A stretch of DNA of 33,817 nucleotides. Source: CAZEDL01 sp964585245 (GTDB lineage: Bacteria > Patescibacteriota > Patescibacteriia > Magasanikbacterales > GWA2-37-8). The notes beneath the pieces are model-generated. The model made no database searches and had not been told where the DNA came from. It saw only the letters and a program-made list of their open reading frames with translations. Shown here piece after piece: positions 25,601 to 31,030 of this stretch. The DNA lies in the NCBI GenBank assembly GCA_964585245.1, contig CAZPCV010000011.1, positions 1 through 33,817 on the forward strand, in the 5' to 3' direction. The translations under genes and the position numbers were made by a program. Each line of letters opens with the position of its first letter. Within the stretch, counting starts at the first letter, position 1.

Positions 25601-26903
25601 CAGCATTGCTAGAACAAGTTTCACCAGCACAAATGCCACATTCCCCACCACAGGCTGGCGGCCCGGCTACTTTTTCTCCGAGCTCTTTTTCTAGCGCCTG
25701 ATTAAAACAATGATCTGGTTTAACGCTCAGGTTAAGTAGTGCTCTGCCGTTACCCCCACTCCAATCCAACGCCTGACCAACTACTTCATACGAGCCGACT
25801 GACAAATTTCCAGTAACCCAATTCAAATCGACGGTACCCGTTTTTTGACACCCGTTTATCGACTGACTATCGATCAAGGTGCTGCCCTGGTACAGGCTCA
25901 CGTTTTGTACGCCATTATCATCTACATAGCTCACTTTAATCGGTACAGTCGCGCCGCTCTGAATACTGCTGTTTGGTAACGGTGAAACGAAAGTAATAGT
26001 CGGTGGCTGGCGATCTATACCTTCGCCCGTAACAAAATCTACCGGGCCACAAGGTTTAGCCGCACAATTAAGCGGCAGAGACCCGGCTATACTTTTAATA
26101 TTGCTAGGATTAACAAAACTGAGACGATAAGCTGTGTTTGGTTGTAGACAATCAGCGATACTCCCCGCACCACACTGTCCGGCAGGTACGAACAAAACAG
26201 TCGTAGGGCTGTCGCCTCTTTCCCAGGTGCCTGCTACCGGCTCCACACCGTCTTTTAGAGTTACCACCACATTACCGGTAAGAGTATTCATTTCAACTGG
26301 CTGGCTGAAAACTATAGCCAGATGCGGATTGCGTACGCACAGAGGCCCGCTCCCCGGGAGCGCAGCTACGGTTAGAGTGCCGTTTCCATTAGAAAATCCT
26401 CCGCCTACTCCACCGCCTCCACCACCGCCACAAGCATTACAATCACCTCCGCAATCTAATCCTGTCTCGCCGGCATCTTGCACATTATTAGAACAATGTT
26501 CCAGTGTACCAGTAGTGGCTCCGACCAGCTTACTAATAACGAAGCTCGTAATAGCGTATGAAGAAATAATAATCACCAAACCGATTACCGCATTCTGCAG
26601 AATTTTTTTTGCTTCCTCCACCTTCTCTTCGTTCCCTCCAGCTGTCATCCATCTAAAACCGGCAAAGAGTATTAAAACAAGAGCGATAATGCCTAGCAAC
26701 CCCAAAAAAGTCCGGATGATACGCGCAGCGACCACACGCACATCAGTTGTGGAAAGCCCTGACGCATCCCCAACTGGAGCGAGACCCAAATCCGGCCCGG
26801 CTGCCAACGCCGACACCTGAGGCCAACAAAACCAGCCGATCCCGACGACAACTACTGCAAGAATGCTAATGAAAAAAATCTTTTTAAATTGTGAGGTACG
26901 CAC
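16611..26903 (-). CDS. Giant (3430 aa) pilin-headed, cysteine-rich surface protein
   Basis: The N-terminus has a signal-like helix (1-35) and two further helices (about 63-83 and 103-125) around GFRWMTAGGNEEKVEEAKK, the T4SS/TrbC-like pilin module common in CPR. A Cys motif and Gly-rich hinge follow (137-170), then Big_5-like and Ig-like domains (about 175-400) and four IPT/TIG domains (about 455-810). More Big_5-like units lie near 905-1100, 1214-1345 and 1764-1940. Eleven CGDG/CGNG...CD repeats of the DUF4215/Myxococcus cysteine-rich type fall in three groups (about 1448-1665, 2485-2680, 2975-3043). A LamG-type lectin domain sits at about 2707-2955 (TIAAWVKPVPDD, NEWHHIAVVEGYD, GGLDDLRVYNRFL). 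No C-terminal anchor is seen. It starts with GTG one base after the previous stop. A surface adhesin or sensor is likely. Confidence 0.9.
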   Translation of the reverse strand: MRTSQFKKIFFISILAVVVVGIGWFCWPQVSALAAGPDLGLAPVGDASGLSTTDVRVVAARIIRTFLGLLGIIALVLILFAGFRWMTAGGNEEKVEEAKKILQNAVIGLVIIISSYAITSFVISKLVGATTGTLEHCSNNVQDAGETGLDCGGDCNACGGGGGGGVGGGFSNGNGTLTVAALPGSGPLCVRNPHLAIVFSQPVEMNTLTGNVVVTLKDGVEPVAGTWERGDSPTTVLFVPAGQCGAGSIADCLQPNTAYRLSFVNPSNIKSIAGSLPLNCAAKPCGPVDFVTGEGIDRQPPTITFVSPLPNSSIQSGATVPIKVSYVDDNGVQNVSLYQGSTLIDSQSINGCQKTGTVDLNWVTGNLSVGSYEVVGQALDWSGGNGRALLNLSVKPDHCFNQALEKELGEKVAGPPACGGECGICAGETCSSNAECSSGYCDIGSDGKGACVERVRLDQVSPRSGAPGTYVTLNGAFLGSAPGHVYFASVLNPDVKKPDDWIEAKTVSCGAGFNPWSTTQVVVEVPLNAKNGPVVLTAGNVTIATLAGAAPTAYDSTNNDWGPRIGDFGITNEVRPGLCGITPQHGFAGTKVQLIGKNLGLLDNANDQVWFGSLKAVTTPGDWLDAFIKTTVPNLDGGDVGVKVIANSFESNSIKFTVDAGTSEDSPLISAVTPLQGARGEYITITGANFGTNLGSVWFKQTPESEAINGDFVFPPACQNFLWRNDQVVVKFPVGKGEIGSSYFIQIKTADNKVSPINSNWKFSLVGGNPSPGVCGLTPVSGPVPFPPGEGIKVVGEYFGSAPSVYFWSAAAKPNDVAGRALADQKEYTEVSDKNLTVRPPAATITGPVVVARSEDKKISNPGSFSVLDCTKSNNTCPLPGYTCCSAGIESGICKPSGELCQGSTRSTGYAWRFSTQAVGATAPEALAVPHVVERCDAATDLGKNLPSPSPSVQWDLGPNDDHHNICRTALSVVEFSLPLDQKTVNDKTVLIQKCSQIDTNKCLDPVVVPLTPESFLLRTASRDEAEGTHQYLQLLPEVRSWQDDSWYRVILTNQIKSVSEQGVSSSLPLAADKPCDVASSAYCFNFKTGSQNCLLKAVVVTPYSYWTKVLEAPIKYHGATGSTSDVYYYGNGVSSQHCTLMDVSGLDWSWSTTDSNYSEIYGPSKNISTQVTAKANTVAIGLKNPDDAVNIVAEVITGSRSYKGVSPLMVDLSDPEVVDYWPNCQEACLNSEVGVKFNTSMSWRNLPGAISGGSVQLLKCNDENCRSTKAVLALGDVKLDAVSGYTVLKIANSGINSLPLEANSLYQVIVSTSSTNPNVPNQLWSAARLGDPSSFSKPYKKEFTWRFRTKQEKCKISQVTVEPDVFYSQSVSQKTIYGAQPYSSPDSCSAKGQALNPWSVSWNWSSNNQSVAKVTMFNTLGSNTACTASCLRRGSDIPASQLKVVPICGNGIVEAGEDCDAPNKNGGCSLNCLFTGNTAPTCGNGIVEPNLGEACDPKDSNTAEGCSQDCRHSGSNQEVKGTEVKASICGNGLIGDGEDCDLGINSSISDPKSKLNCSASCTHQGSLPSAKWCFENSLTHGGFSTAEFEAVCAGVHSQCGDGVLDPSEDADCDDPVKGWNSLLCNESCLKKSDSICTPGTEGCDENGRLAGSSLFYSQPSYCGDGVTGIGEISFCESGLQGNHQGLFDPWSLVSGVGLGVPTGNPPSQVATINASTAQATKGGTIGGSGDFVIACGYEKDADCKAVFGDDYGVGQNSCCYAKPRLLNTYPQNGSATVCPNTYLEAVFDRQINSATLTNETLLIARSSTICSATETDVTDLVVATRVSGSSEIAWYNQLWHRVTALLQRVFSFNAAQAADMNAKWCIGGQKATAKVLPGTDGTSRVVVTMSAPLAFNSNYAVILKEGVKDINGVSIGQVKGKNIQWNFSTTDKICEINSVKIDPPQHFFSVAGATTTLEATAFTSTGAKVQPIVEYYDWEYAWGPTDNPFVSLLNTTSSLEIVTAANRSGELDVRSTAKIKTNKYTNTSGAVATGNSHVIVFLCSNPWPPKAAYYNGQGPFSIFPYEDKTNNNDGFNGVAGVFDNTSLPPTPLIKDGYFNFSTYYCADNGAPGTSDDLPFLRPAVQLPDPNKPAAATPFLKRFLFTSNQNSDAIGLQIFANPNHLSVQEWYSQDKAKGGQGFVGQVQPITLSGYEAITDGNNIYIDALNYSDVTKNLYSNIYLFSINANAQEGTRKVFEQLVKNFAFNTNITNYHYCGLDQSNPGFETACTSDLDCPNTEVCSATVDKLKRNYQRLRDLGQFQKGLDGYALARTNRSLYPTIEEYKLALAKNYPSLQEGTYLTGQSLSVWPSWSLLSTAIGSSAPEDPINQLGVGGTCAASVNRFCRDNADCSNGEACVLHDAQTAWSIADRRFSFACASTSLSYRYIYSASTGYTVRGNLEKTDLVISNQAALTGDFVSSTHFILNSPTGICNQDQEISTLNQGVCGDGVVNSVRGEQCDPPGATRYGACSETVADKIQISTCTNKCQWELARTVECSYLSKCGNGIVENGEKCDDGRLNGKYNHCAADCKGFGTAAGFCGDGKFDKANEICEIKDGLVAKAGVCAGGALAGTGCNTKADCNTVNNQLVSLGGICNLGVDVLKTGRYNKAKQLSCGVTCLETGPYCGDGIVQAQFGEECDGAQSCTINGRKGARACSSNCKLFDKQAYLWWSFEEAAVDSGEATFLDSSGKNKLTCTVAGGCPEVIDGKNGHAVKFTGVTSVLKAKSIPALDLDKQNFFGGTSQITIAAWVKPVPDDPVQNGWKNVLTKLRTASDYADKPTEKAYAFLYSLDSSKINKLAFTAFFSGSLGTRAVALENPISGNEWHHIAVVEGYDQGSYVATFYVDGKVVGYDSFAGQSDNLLSVSEDALDTGIYNNNGKAYTNNAYPIAVGQQGGLDDLRVYNRFLNGSEIQNLVGENWACVSTDQSLASIAPAGCGDGKVDNGEACDRGVNNGVKCTPGYGQTCNYCSFDCKNVIEVQPPIYCGDGVVQPAPLGAERCDVDVSTGIVYASQSSAYSDKNFDATHQGYPLLACAELDQEDYTFKKELSRQCLNKCSLPQTSCLKCGYDEVSGVAVQGAIINVLDPANSNPLLAKSGQDGKLDIAIIPQSAVGKIPEKRLVAHAYWAGTSKQSYSLKAPMESGYDATTLARINSNSLCSTGDPSYKLIINDDTTHAFPFPVFAKPAVAQYDLTLSPVINEAVRPNDIRIVVSWLSAVDLNSGFLVPVAGKGKIESGTLKPFVATGPTYAAKPALDGIWYHDFGSTANSMAIESFTVNTTSSLVGAPGMVNDQYVFYVRVNGTAALSNGGIKKASKDGRLKVEVYLPESDSASNHFARPTYTFYGTNGIPTQNPNTTYWQVFSLKRAVSGDKPADRIVPINKFITEQNFK

Positions 26904-26904
26904 A

Positions 26905-28512
26905 CTACGGATTGCTTATTTTTTTAAGATAGCTAACACACTGTGTTTCATTGGTAACACCATCTACCACAATACCGTTACAACAATACGATTTCCCAGC
27001 TACGATACTGGACACCGCACAGCAATTTTTACCATCCTCCGAACAAAGCGATGATGTCTTCAGTCGTTTTCGAACTTCTTCGGCTCCACCAGGCCCTTTA
27101 CCAGGATAAAAGCAATTAAAGTGCGTATCTTCGATAGTTGAATTTAATAACGGGGAATAAAATTGATTAATATTTTTAGCAAACGAACAATGAGACATGG
27201 TGTTTAACGTCGTGCCATCATCATTAAACTCTACCCGGGGCACTCGGCACAGCGGAGGAAAATTATTCGGATATTGCTCGAGACCAATATCATACATCGG
27301 CTCCACCCGCATGCGCTTGCTAAATAGCATTGTCCAAGGGCCATCGGGTGCCACATACTCGGCGTCGATGCCAGGCGTTACACGCTCTAAATACGGCGGC
27401 GTTAAATCAACCTGATTNNNNNNNNNNNNNNNNNNNNNNNNNNNNNNNNNNNNNNNNNNNNNNNNNNNNNNNNNNNNNNNNNNNNNNNNNNNNNNNNNNN
27501 NNNNNNNNNNNNNNNNNCAGGTAAACTGCCATTCATAGTACGGCTTGCCGAGGATGCCGGCATCAAAAATCGTCGGATTATTATTCGCCGCATCGTCAAG
27601 ACGGATCGCTGCTCCTAAATGCACCAGATACGGCACTTTCATACTCGAATCACCCAAATAATCGTAGGGGCGAATAACAATCGTATAGGCAGCGCCATTT
27701 TGGTAACTGGCTAATACGGCCGCCCCGCTAATCGCCTGCTTCGTGTCAGCACGCTGAATCAAAATATGCTGATCATCCATGATCAAACTATCGCAATCGT
27801 TCTTCCAATTCATCTGCGGGCCGATATTAATACAGTCACCGAAAATTTCTTGACCGGCGGCATCTTTACTGCCATTGCTGTTGGTAACAAAACTAGAAAC
27901 TTTCACCGGTTTTCTAAAAGAGATAATAATTTTAGCGTTCCTCGCGACATCCTGTTGATCCCGAGCGGGATAATGATCTTTAACAATACCTCCGAGCGCA
28001 CCGCTGCCAATAAAATTCTGAGTATTTTGGGCAATTAAATTATTATTCAAAATTTCTTCATTCGTACCGCCAATTCCCAAGAGGCGCATCACAAATAAAG
28101 TGATCGCATAGGCTGACATAATAATCGCCAACCCGATCACAGCGTTCTTCATGATATTCTTTGCGCTAGCAATCTGTTCTTCGTTCCCTCCGGCCGTCAT
28201 CCACAAAAACCCGGCATAGAGAATTAGCAGCAACAAAATAATACCAATCAGGCCGAGCGCCACCCGAATGATACGCGCGATAATAACTCGAATATCCGTA
28301 CCGCTAAGACCGAGGGGCTGTTGCACTACTTGCAACCCGCCGTTAATAGTTGGCGCGGCCGAAGTAGGCTCACCGGCTGGCTGCACCTGCGCCAGGGCCG
28401 GAGCGGGAATAACAAAAAAAACCAACAACGAAAAAACTGCCGCTAGACTGACTCCGAGGAGTGCGGCAGTTTTTTTGTAGTAACTAATAGCTGTAGCAAT
28501 CCATTGAAGCAT
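26905..28512 (-). CDS. Pilin-headed secreted protein (about 535 aa; contains a scaffold gap)
   Basis: From the ATG at 28512, an N-terminal signal peptide ends at APALA (about residue 41), and two membrane helices (about 84-104 and 122-143) flank GFLWMTAGGNEEQIASAKN. This matches the head of the giant protein next door almost residue for residue (TDIRVIIARIIR against TDVRVVAARIIR), so the two are paralogues there. After it come a Big_5-like region (about 175-330), a gap of 100 N (27418-27517) and a second Big_5-like half starting VDLTPPYLERVTPG, then a Cys-rich tail (CSEDGKNCC, SYCCNG). The frame stays open across the Ns, but the true gap length is unknown. An upstream TTG (28518) would add two residues. 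Lacking a C-terminal anchor, it may be held by the pilin helices. Confidence 0.85.
   Translation of the reverse strand: MLQWIATAISYYKKTAALLGVSLAAVFSLLVFFVIPAPALAQVQPAGEPTSAAPTINGGLQVVQQPLGLSGTDIRVIIARIIRVALGLIGIILLLLILYAGFLWMTAGGNEEQIASAKNIMKNAVIGLAIIMSAYAITLFVMRLLGIGGTNEEILNNNLIAQNTQNFIGSGALGGIVKDHYPARDQQDVARNAKIIISFRKPVKVSSFVTNSNGSKDAAGQEIFGDCINIGPQMNWKNDCDSLIMDDQHILIQRADTKQAISGAAVLASYQNGAAYTIVIRPYDYLGDSSMKVPYLVHLGAAIRLDDAANNNPTIFDAGILGKPYYEWQFTXXXXXXXXXXXXXXXXXXXXXXXXXXXXXXXXXXNQVDLTPPYLERVTPGIDAEYVAPDGPWTMLFSKRMRVEPMYDIGLEQYPNNFPPLCRVPRVEFNDDGTTLNTMSHCSFAKNINQFYSPLLNSTIEDTHFNCFYPGKGPGGAEEVRKRLKTSSLCSEDGKNCCAVSSIVAGKSYCCNGIVVDGVTNETQCVSYLKKISNP
27418..27517. other. Scaffold gap of 100 N inside the pilin-headed gene
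   Basis: Exactly 100 N, the same size as the gap in glyA, so probably a default filler. Unlike glyA, the two flanks are not identical, so sequence may really be missing. Confidence 0.9.
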
Positions 28513-28539
28513 GAGCAATGGTACTAAAGATTAGTAAGA

Positions 28540-28564
28540 GGAAAACCGATGTTAAGAATCGGAT
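28540..28564 (-). terminator. rpsU intrinsic terminator
   Basis: Read on the minus strand, CCGAT pairs with ATCGG around a 7-base loop, followed by TTTTCCTCTT. It starts 2 bases after the rpsU stop and separates rpsU from the surface-protein cluster downstream. Confidence 0.7.
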
Positions 28565-28810
28565 TTATTTGCGATTGTAGGAACGACTCATTTCTTCCGG
28601 CAAGCGTCCAATTTTTTTGAGATACTCAATTTTACCTGCTACGGTTAAGCGGTGCAAAGCACTTTTACGATTCATGTTCTTGCTTTTACCTGGGTCATAA
28701 AAACGAATTTTTTTGACCTGTAAAATCTTACCTGACTGTTGCCAGCGTTTTTTTACGCGACGCATGAACGCTTCAAATGATTCAGTTTTTTTGCGTTTAA
28801 TTTCGGCCAC
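28565..28810 (-). CDS. rpsU: 30S ribosomal protein bS21
   Basis: The product has 81 residues from the GTG at 28810. It carries the bS21 core ESFEAFMRRVKKRWQQSG followed by KIRFYD, which aligns with EPFDVALRRFKRSCEKAG and RREFYE of E. coli, then a basic tail. bS21 sits on the small-subunit platform near the anti-Shine-Dalgarno. The start is decided by the ribosome-binding site: a frame-extended GTG at 28819 lies inside the GGAGGTG, whereas GTG 28810 follows it by six bases. It has its own promoter and terminator, so it is a single-gene unit between hisS and the surface cluster. The length is a little above the 70 residues of E. coli, from the C-terminal extension KIGRLPEEMSRSYNRK. Confidence 0.85.
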   Translation of the reverse strand: MAEIKRKKTESFEAFMRRVKKRWQQSGKILQVKKIRFYDPGKSKNMNRKSALHRLTVAGKIEYLKKIGRLPEEMSRSYNRK

Positions 28811-28816
28811 AGAATT

Positions 28817-28823
28817 CACCTCC
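28817..28823 (-). promoter_or_regulatory. Perfect Shine-Dalgarno of rpsU (GGAGGTG)
   Basis: GGAGGTG lies six bases before the GTG start at 28810. Nearly all other gene starts in the window lack any such sequence, so this one stands out and fixes the start. Confidence 0.85.
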
Positions 28824-28911
28824 GTTTCTAAAAGTTTAACGTTTAATCCAGGACTGTGCCCCTGAATTACGTCTGTTACTAAGAGTCGAAACTGGTTGAA
28901 TCGACGGCGCT

Positions 28912-28940
28912 AGTATACTAAGATTTAGTAGAAGCGTCAA
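28912..28940 (-). promoter_or_regulatory. rpsU promoter (sigma70-like)
   Basis: Read on the minus strand, TTGACG (28935-28940), a 17-base spacer and TATACT (28912-28917). The -35 overlaps the hisS stop codon. The predicted leader is about 95 bases, with a small 5-bp hairpin at its 5' end (28885-28889 with 28901-28905). Confidence 0.75.
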
Positions 28941-30328
28941 ATTTTACCCAATTTCTTTTTAATGGCTGCCTCTACCTTCTTTTGATCCACGATTTCCTGC
29001 ACGCCGGACTCCATATCCCGGATAATAACCGTCTTGTCCTGAACTTCTTTTTGCCCCAAAATCAACACCTGAGACACCTGGAACCCATTAGCCAGTTCTA
29101 GCTGGGTTTTAAGAGAATTCTTGGAAAAGTTAAAGCCAACCAATAATCCGCTCTGACGCAATTCATTAATGATGAACAAAGACCGGCGTTTCGCTTCTTC
29201 ACCGAGCTGAGCAAACCAGACATCCGGTTTTTTCTCGGCCAAAATCGGAGCCCGATTATCGGTAGGAATTTGGCGCAAAGCTGCCACTACCCGCTCCAGG
29301 CCGATCGAAAATCCGGCTGCCGGAGCGGCTTTGCCGCCTAGCTCCTCGATTAACAAATCGTAGCGTCCGCCCCCGCCAAGCGCGCTCTGCGCCCCTTCTT
29401 CGCCGGTAGCCGCATAAAATTCAAAGACAGTGTGCGTATAATAATCCAAGCCACGTACCAAGGTATGGGTCAAATGATACGGAATACTTAATTCGTCCAA
29501 ATATTCGAGCACTTTCATGAAATGGCTTTTGGATTCTTCGCCGAGCCAGTCTACCATCTGAGGGGCTTCTTCTTTTACTCCCTGGCACTGCGCTTCTTTA
29601 CAGTCCAGCAAGCGCAATGGATTTTTACTTAAACGATTGCGGCAATCTTCACACAAATAACTGCGCTTCGAGCGGTAATAATTCACCAGTTCGGTTTTGT
29701 AGCGCACCCGTTCTTCGGGCGTGCCCAAACTATTTATTTTTACTTCTACGGGCAAACCCAAATCTTTAAAAAAGTTATACGCAATTAAAATCAACTCGGC
29801 ATCAAATACCGAATCTTTGACTCCGATCGTCTCAAAACTGAGCTGGTTGAACTGACGATACCGACCTGCCTGCGGACGATCATGGCGAAACATCGGCCCC
29901 TGGTACCATAGTTTTACCGGCTGAGGAGCATTCCACAAACCATTGCTGATATAGGCTCGTGCCGCGGACGCGGTACCTTCGGGTCGGAGGGCCACTTTGG
30001 TGCCATCGCGATCTTCGAACAAATACATTTCTTTTTCTACGATATCAGTACCTTTGCCCACCGAACGAACGAACAATGAGGCTTCTTCGATAATAGGGGT
30101 ATCGATCCGCCCGAATTGAAAATATTCGGCCAGCTTGGAGCCTACCGTTTGAAATGCCAACCAATATTTTTCTTCTTTGGGCAAAATATCATGCATGCCA
30201 CGCAATACCGAATAGGTTTTTTTGCCTTTTTCTTTTTCCGGAGCTTCGACCGAAGAGGTCTCTTTTTTCACTAGTTTCTTTTCGATTGATTTAGTGTTCA
30301 TTTTATTCTTTTTATTTTTCATATTCAT
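28937..30328 (-). CDS. hisS: Histidine--tRNA ligase
   Basis: HisRS charges tRNA-His with histidine. The 463-residue protein from the ATG at 30328 begins with a Lys-rich extension of about 35 residues and then the catalytic domain: TYSVLRGMHDILPKEE, motif 2 around MFRHDRPQAGRYRQFNQ, the histidine-specific LVRGLDYYTHTVFEF, and motif 3 region AAGFSIGLERVV. The anticodon-binding domain fills the last 95 residues (PDVWFAQLGEEAKRR to the end). An internal CEDCRNRL...CKEAQC stretch (about residues 215-245) could bind zinc. The motif 2 end reads FNQLSFETIG rather than the common FHQFGVExxG. Promoter and -10 placement suggest a leaderless mRNA starting at the first or second ATG. Confidence 0.95.
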   Translation of the reverse strand: MNMKNKKNKMNTKSIEKKLVKKETSSVEAPEKEKGKKTYSVLRGMHDILPKEEKYWLAFQTVGSKLAEYFQFGRIDTPIIEEASLFVRSVGKGTDIVEKEMYLFEDRDGTKVALRPEGTASAARAYISNGLWNAPQPVKLWYQGPMFRHDRPQAGRYRQFNQLSFETIGVKDSVFDAELILIAYNFFKDLGLPVEVKINSLGTPEERVRYKTELVNYYRSKRSYLCEDCRNRLSKNPLRLLDCKEAQCQGVKEEAPQMVDWLGEESKSHFMKVLEYLDELSIPYHLTHTLVRGLDYYTHTVFEFYAATGEEGAQSALGGGGRYDLLIEELGGKAAPAAGFSIGLERVVAALRQIPTDNRAPILAEKKPDVWFAQLGEEAKRRSLFIINELRQSGLLVGFNFSKNSLKTQLELANGFQVSQVLILGQKEVQDKTVIIRDMESGVQEIVDQKKVEAAIKKKLGKI

Positions 30329-30332
30329 ACAG

Positions 30333-30362
30333 AGTATAATCAAGAACTTAAAGTAGCGACAA
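30333..30362 (-). promoter_or_regulatory. hisS promoter, leaderless
   Basis: Read on the minus strand, TTGTCG (30357-30362), 18 bases and TATACT (30333-30338). The -10 ends only 4 bases before the ATG at 30328, and a second ATG follows at 30322. Confidence 0.6.
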
Positions 30363-30366
30363 AAAA

Positions 30367-30954
30367 CTAAAAAGTAAAAGCTGGGGGACTAAAGACAGTC
30401 ACGCGATCGAAGGGCCAACCCCTGACCCAGGCCCGCCCCACAATGGAACTGCGCTCAATCGCGCCGAAACGTCGTGAGTCGTAACTATTCGGTCGATTAT
30501 CCCCCATTACAAAAAATTCATCAGCGGCCAGAACTTTGTTCACTTCTCCGAGCGTTAAAACATCATCAGGCAAATACGTTTCGTCCACCACCACCCCTTC
30601 CGGGTGTTCCGCATTATAAATAATCACCCGGCCTTCGGAAATTTTCACATGTTCGCCCGGTAAAGCGATAATACGTTTCAAAAAATATTCCTTCGTGTTT
30701 TCCGGCGGACGGAACACGATCACGTCGCCGCGTACCGGATCGTGGAAACGATAGCTAAGCTCATCGATAATCAGATACTCTTTGTCATGAAAATTCGGCT
30801 CCATCGAAGCGCCTTTTACATAAAAAGGCTTAAACAAAAAATAACGTACCAAAAAAATAGTCACTCCAGCGAGCGCCACGACTTTGATTAATTCTAAAAA
30901 AAACAACCCAACTGCTCCAAGCGCCACCGACAGACGTTGTCGATTTTCTATCAT
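30367..30954 (-). CDS. lepB: Signal peptidase I
   Basis: This membrane serine protease removes signal peptides from exported proteins. From the ATG at 30954 it has 195 residues with one N-terminal membrane helix (ALGAVGLFFLELIKVVALAGVTIFLV), the catalytic Ser in GASMEPNFHDKEYLI, the general-base Lys in EYFLKRIIALPGE, and the box E motif FFVMGDNRPNSYDSRRFG. This is the type I bacterial family with Ser/Lys dyad. The start is chosen because a good promoter lies just upstream and the longer TTG-started form would overlap its -35. In this window its likely clients are the secreted pilin-headed proteins. hisS follows after a short gap with its own promoter. Confidence 0.95.
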   Translation of the reverse strand: MIENRQRLSVALGAVGLFFLELIKVVALAGVTIFLVRYFLFKPFYVKGASMEPNFHDKEYLIIDELSYRFHDPVRGDVIVFRPPENTKEYFLKRIIALPGEHVKISEGRVIIYNAEHPEGVVVDETYLPDDVLTLGEVNKVLAADEFFVMGDNRPNSYDSRRFGAIERSSIVGRAWVRGWPFDRVTVFSPPAFTF

Positions 30955-30985
30955 AAATATGTTTAAAAATGAACCTAACCGGCGT

Positions 30986-31014
30986 AGTATACGCCTTTTT
31001 GCACATTTTTGCAA
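30986..31014 (-). promoter_or_regulatory. lepB promoter
   Basis: Read on the minus strand, TTGCAA (31009-31014), 17 bases and TATACT (30986-30991), about 31 bases before the lepB ATG. No Shine-Dalgarno follows in the leader. Confidence 0.65.
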
Positions 31015-31030
31015 ATCTAACCGCTTACCC

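Noticed and set aside
26134..26820. 228-residue plus-strand open frame opposite the head of the giant gene
   Set aside because: Its Pro-rich run is the antisense of the Gly-rich hinge, and the opposite strand encodes a clear pilin-like head.
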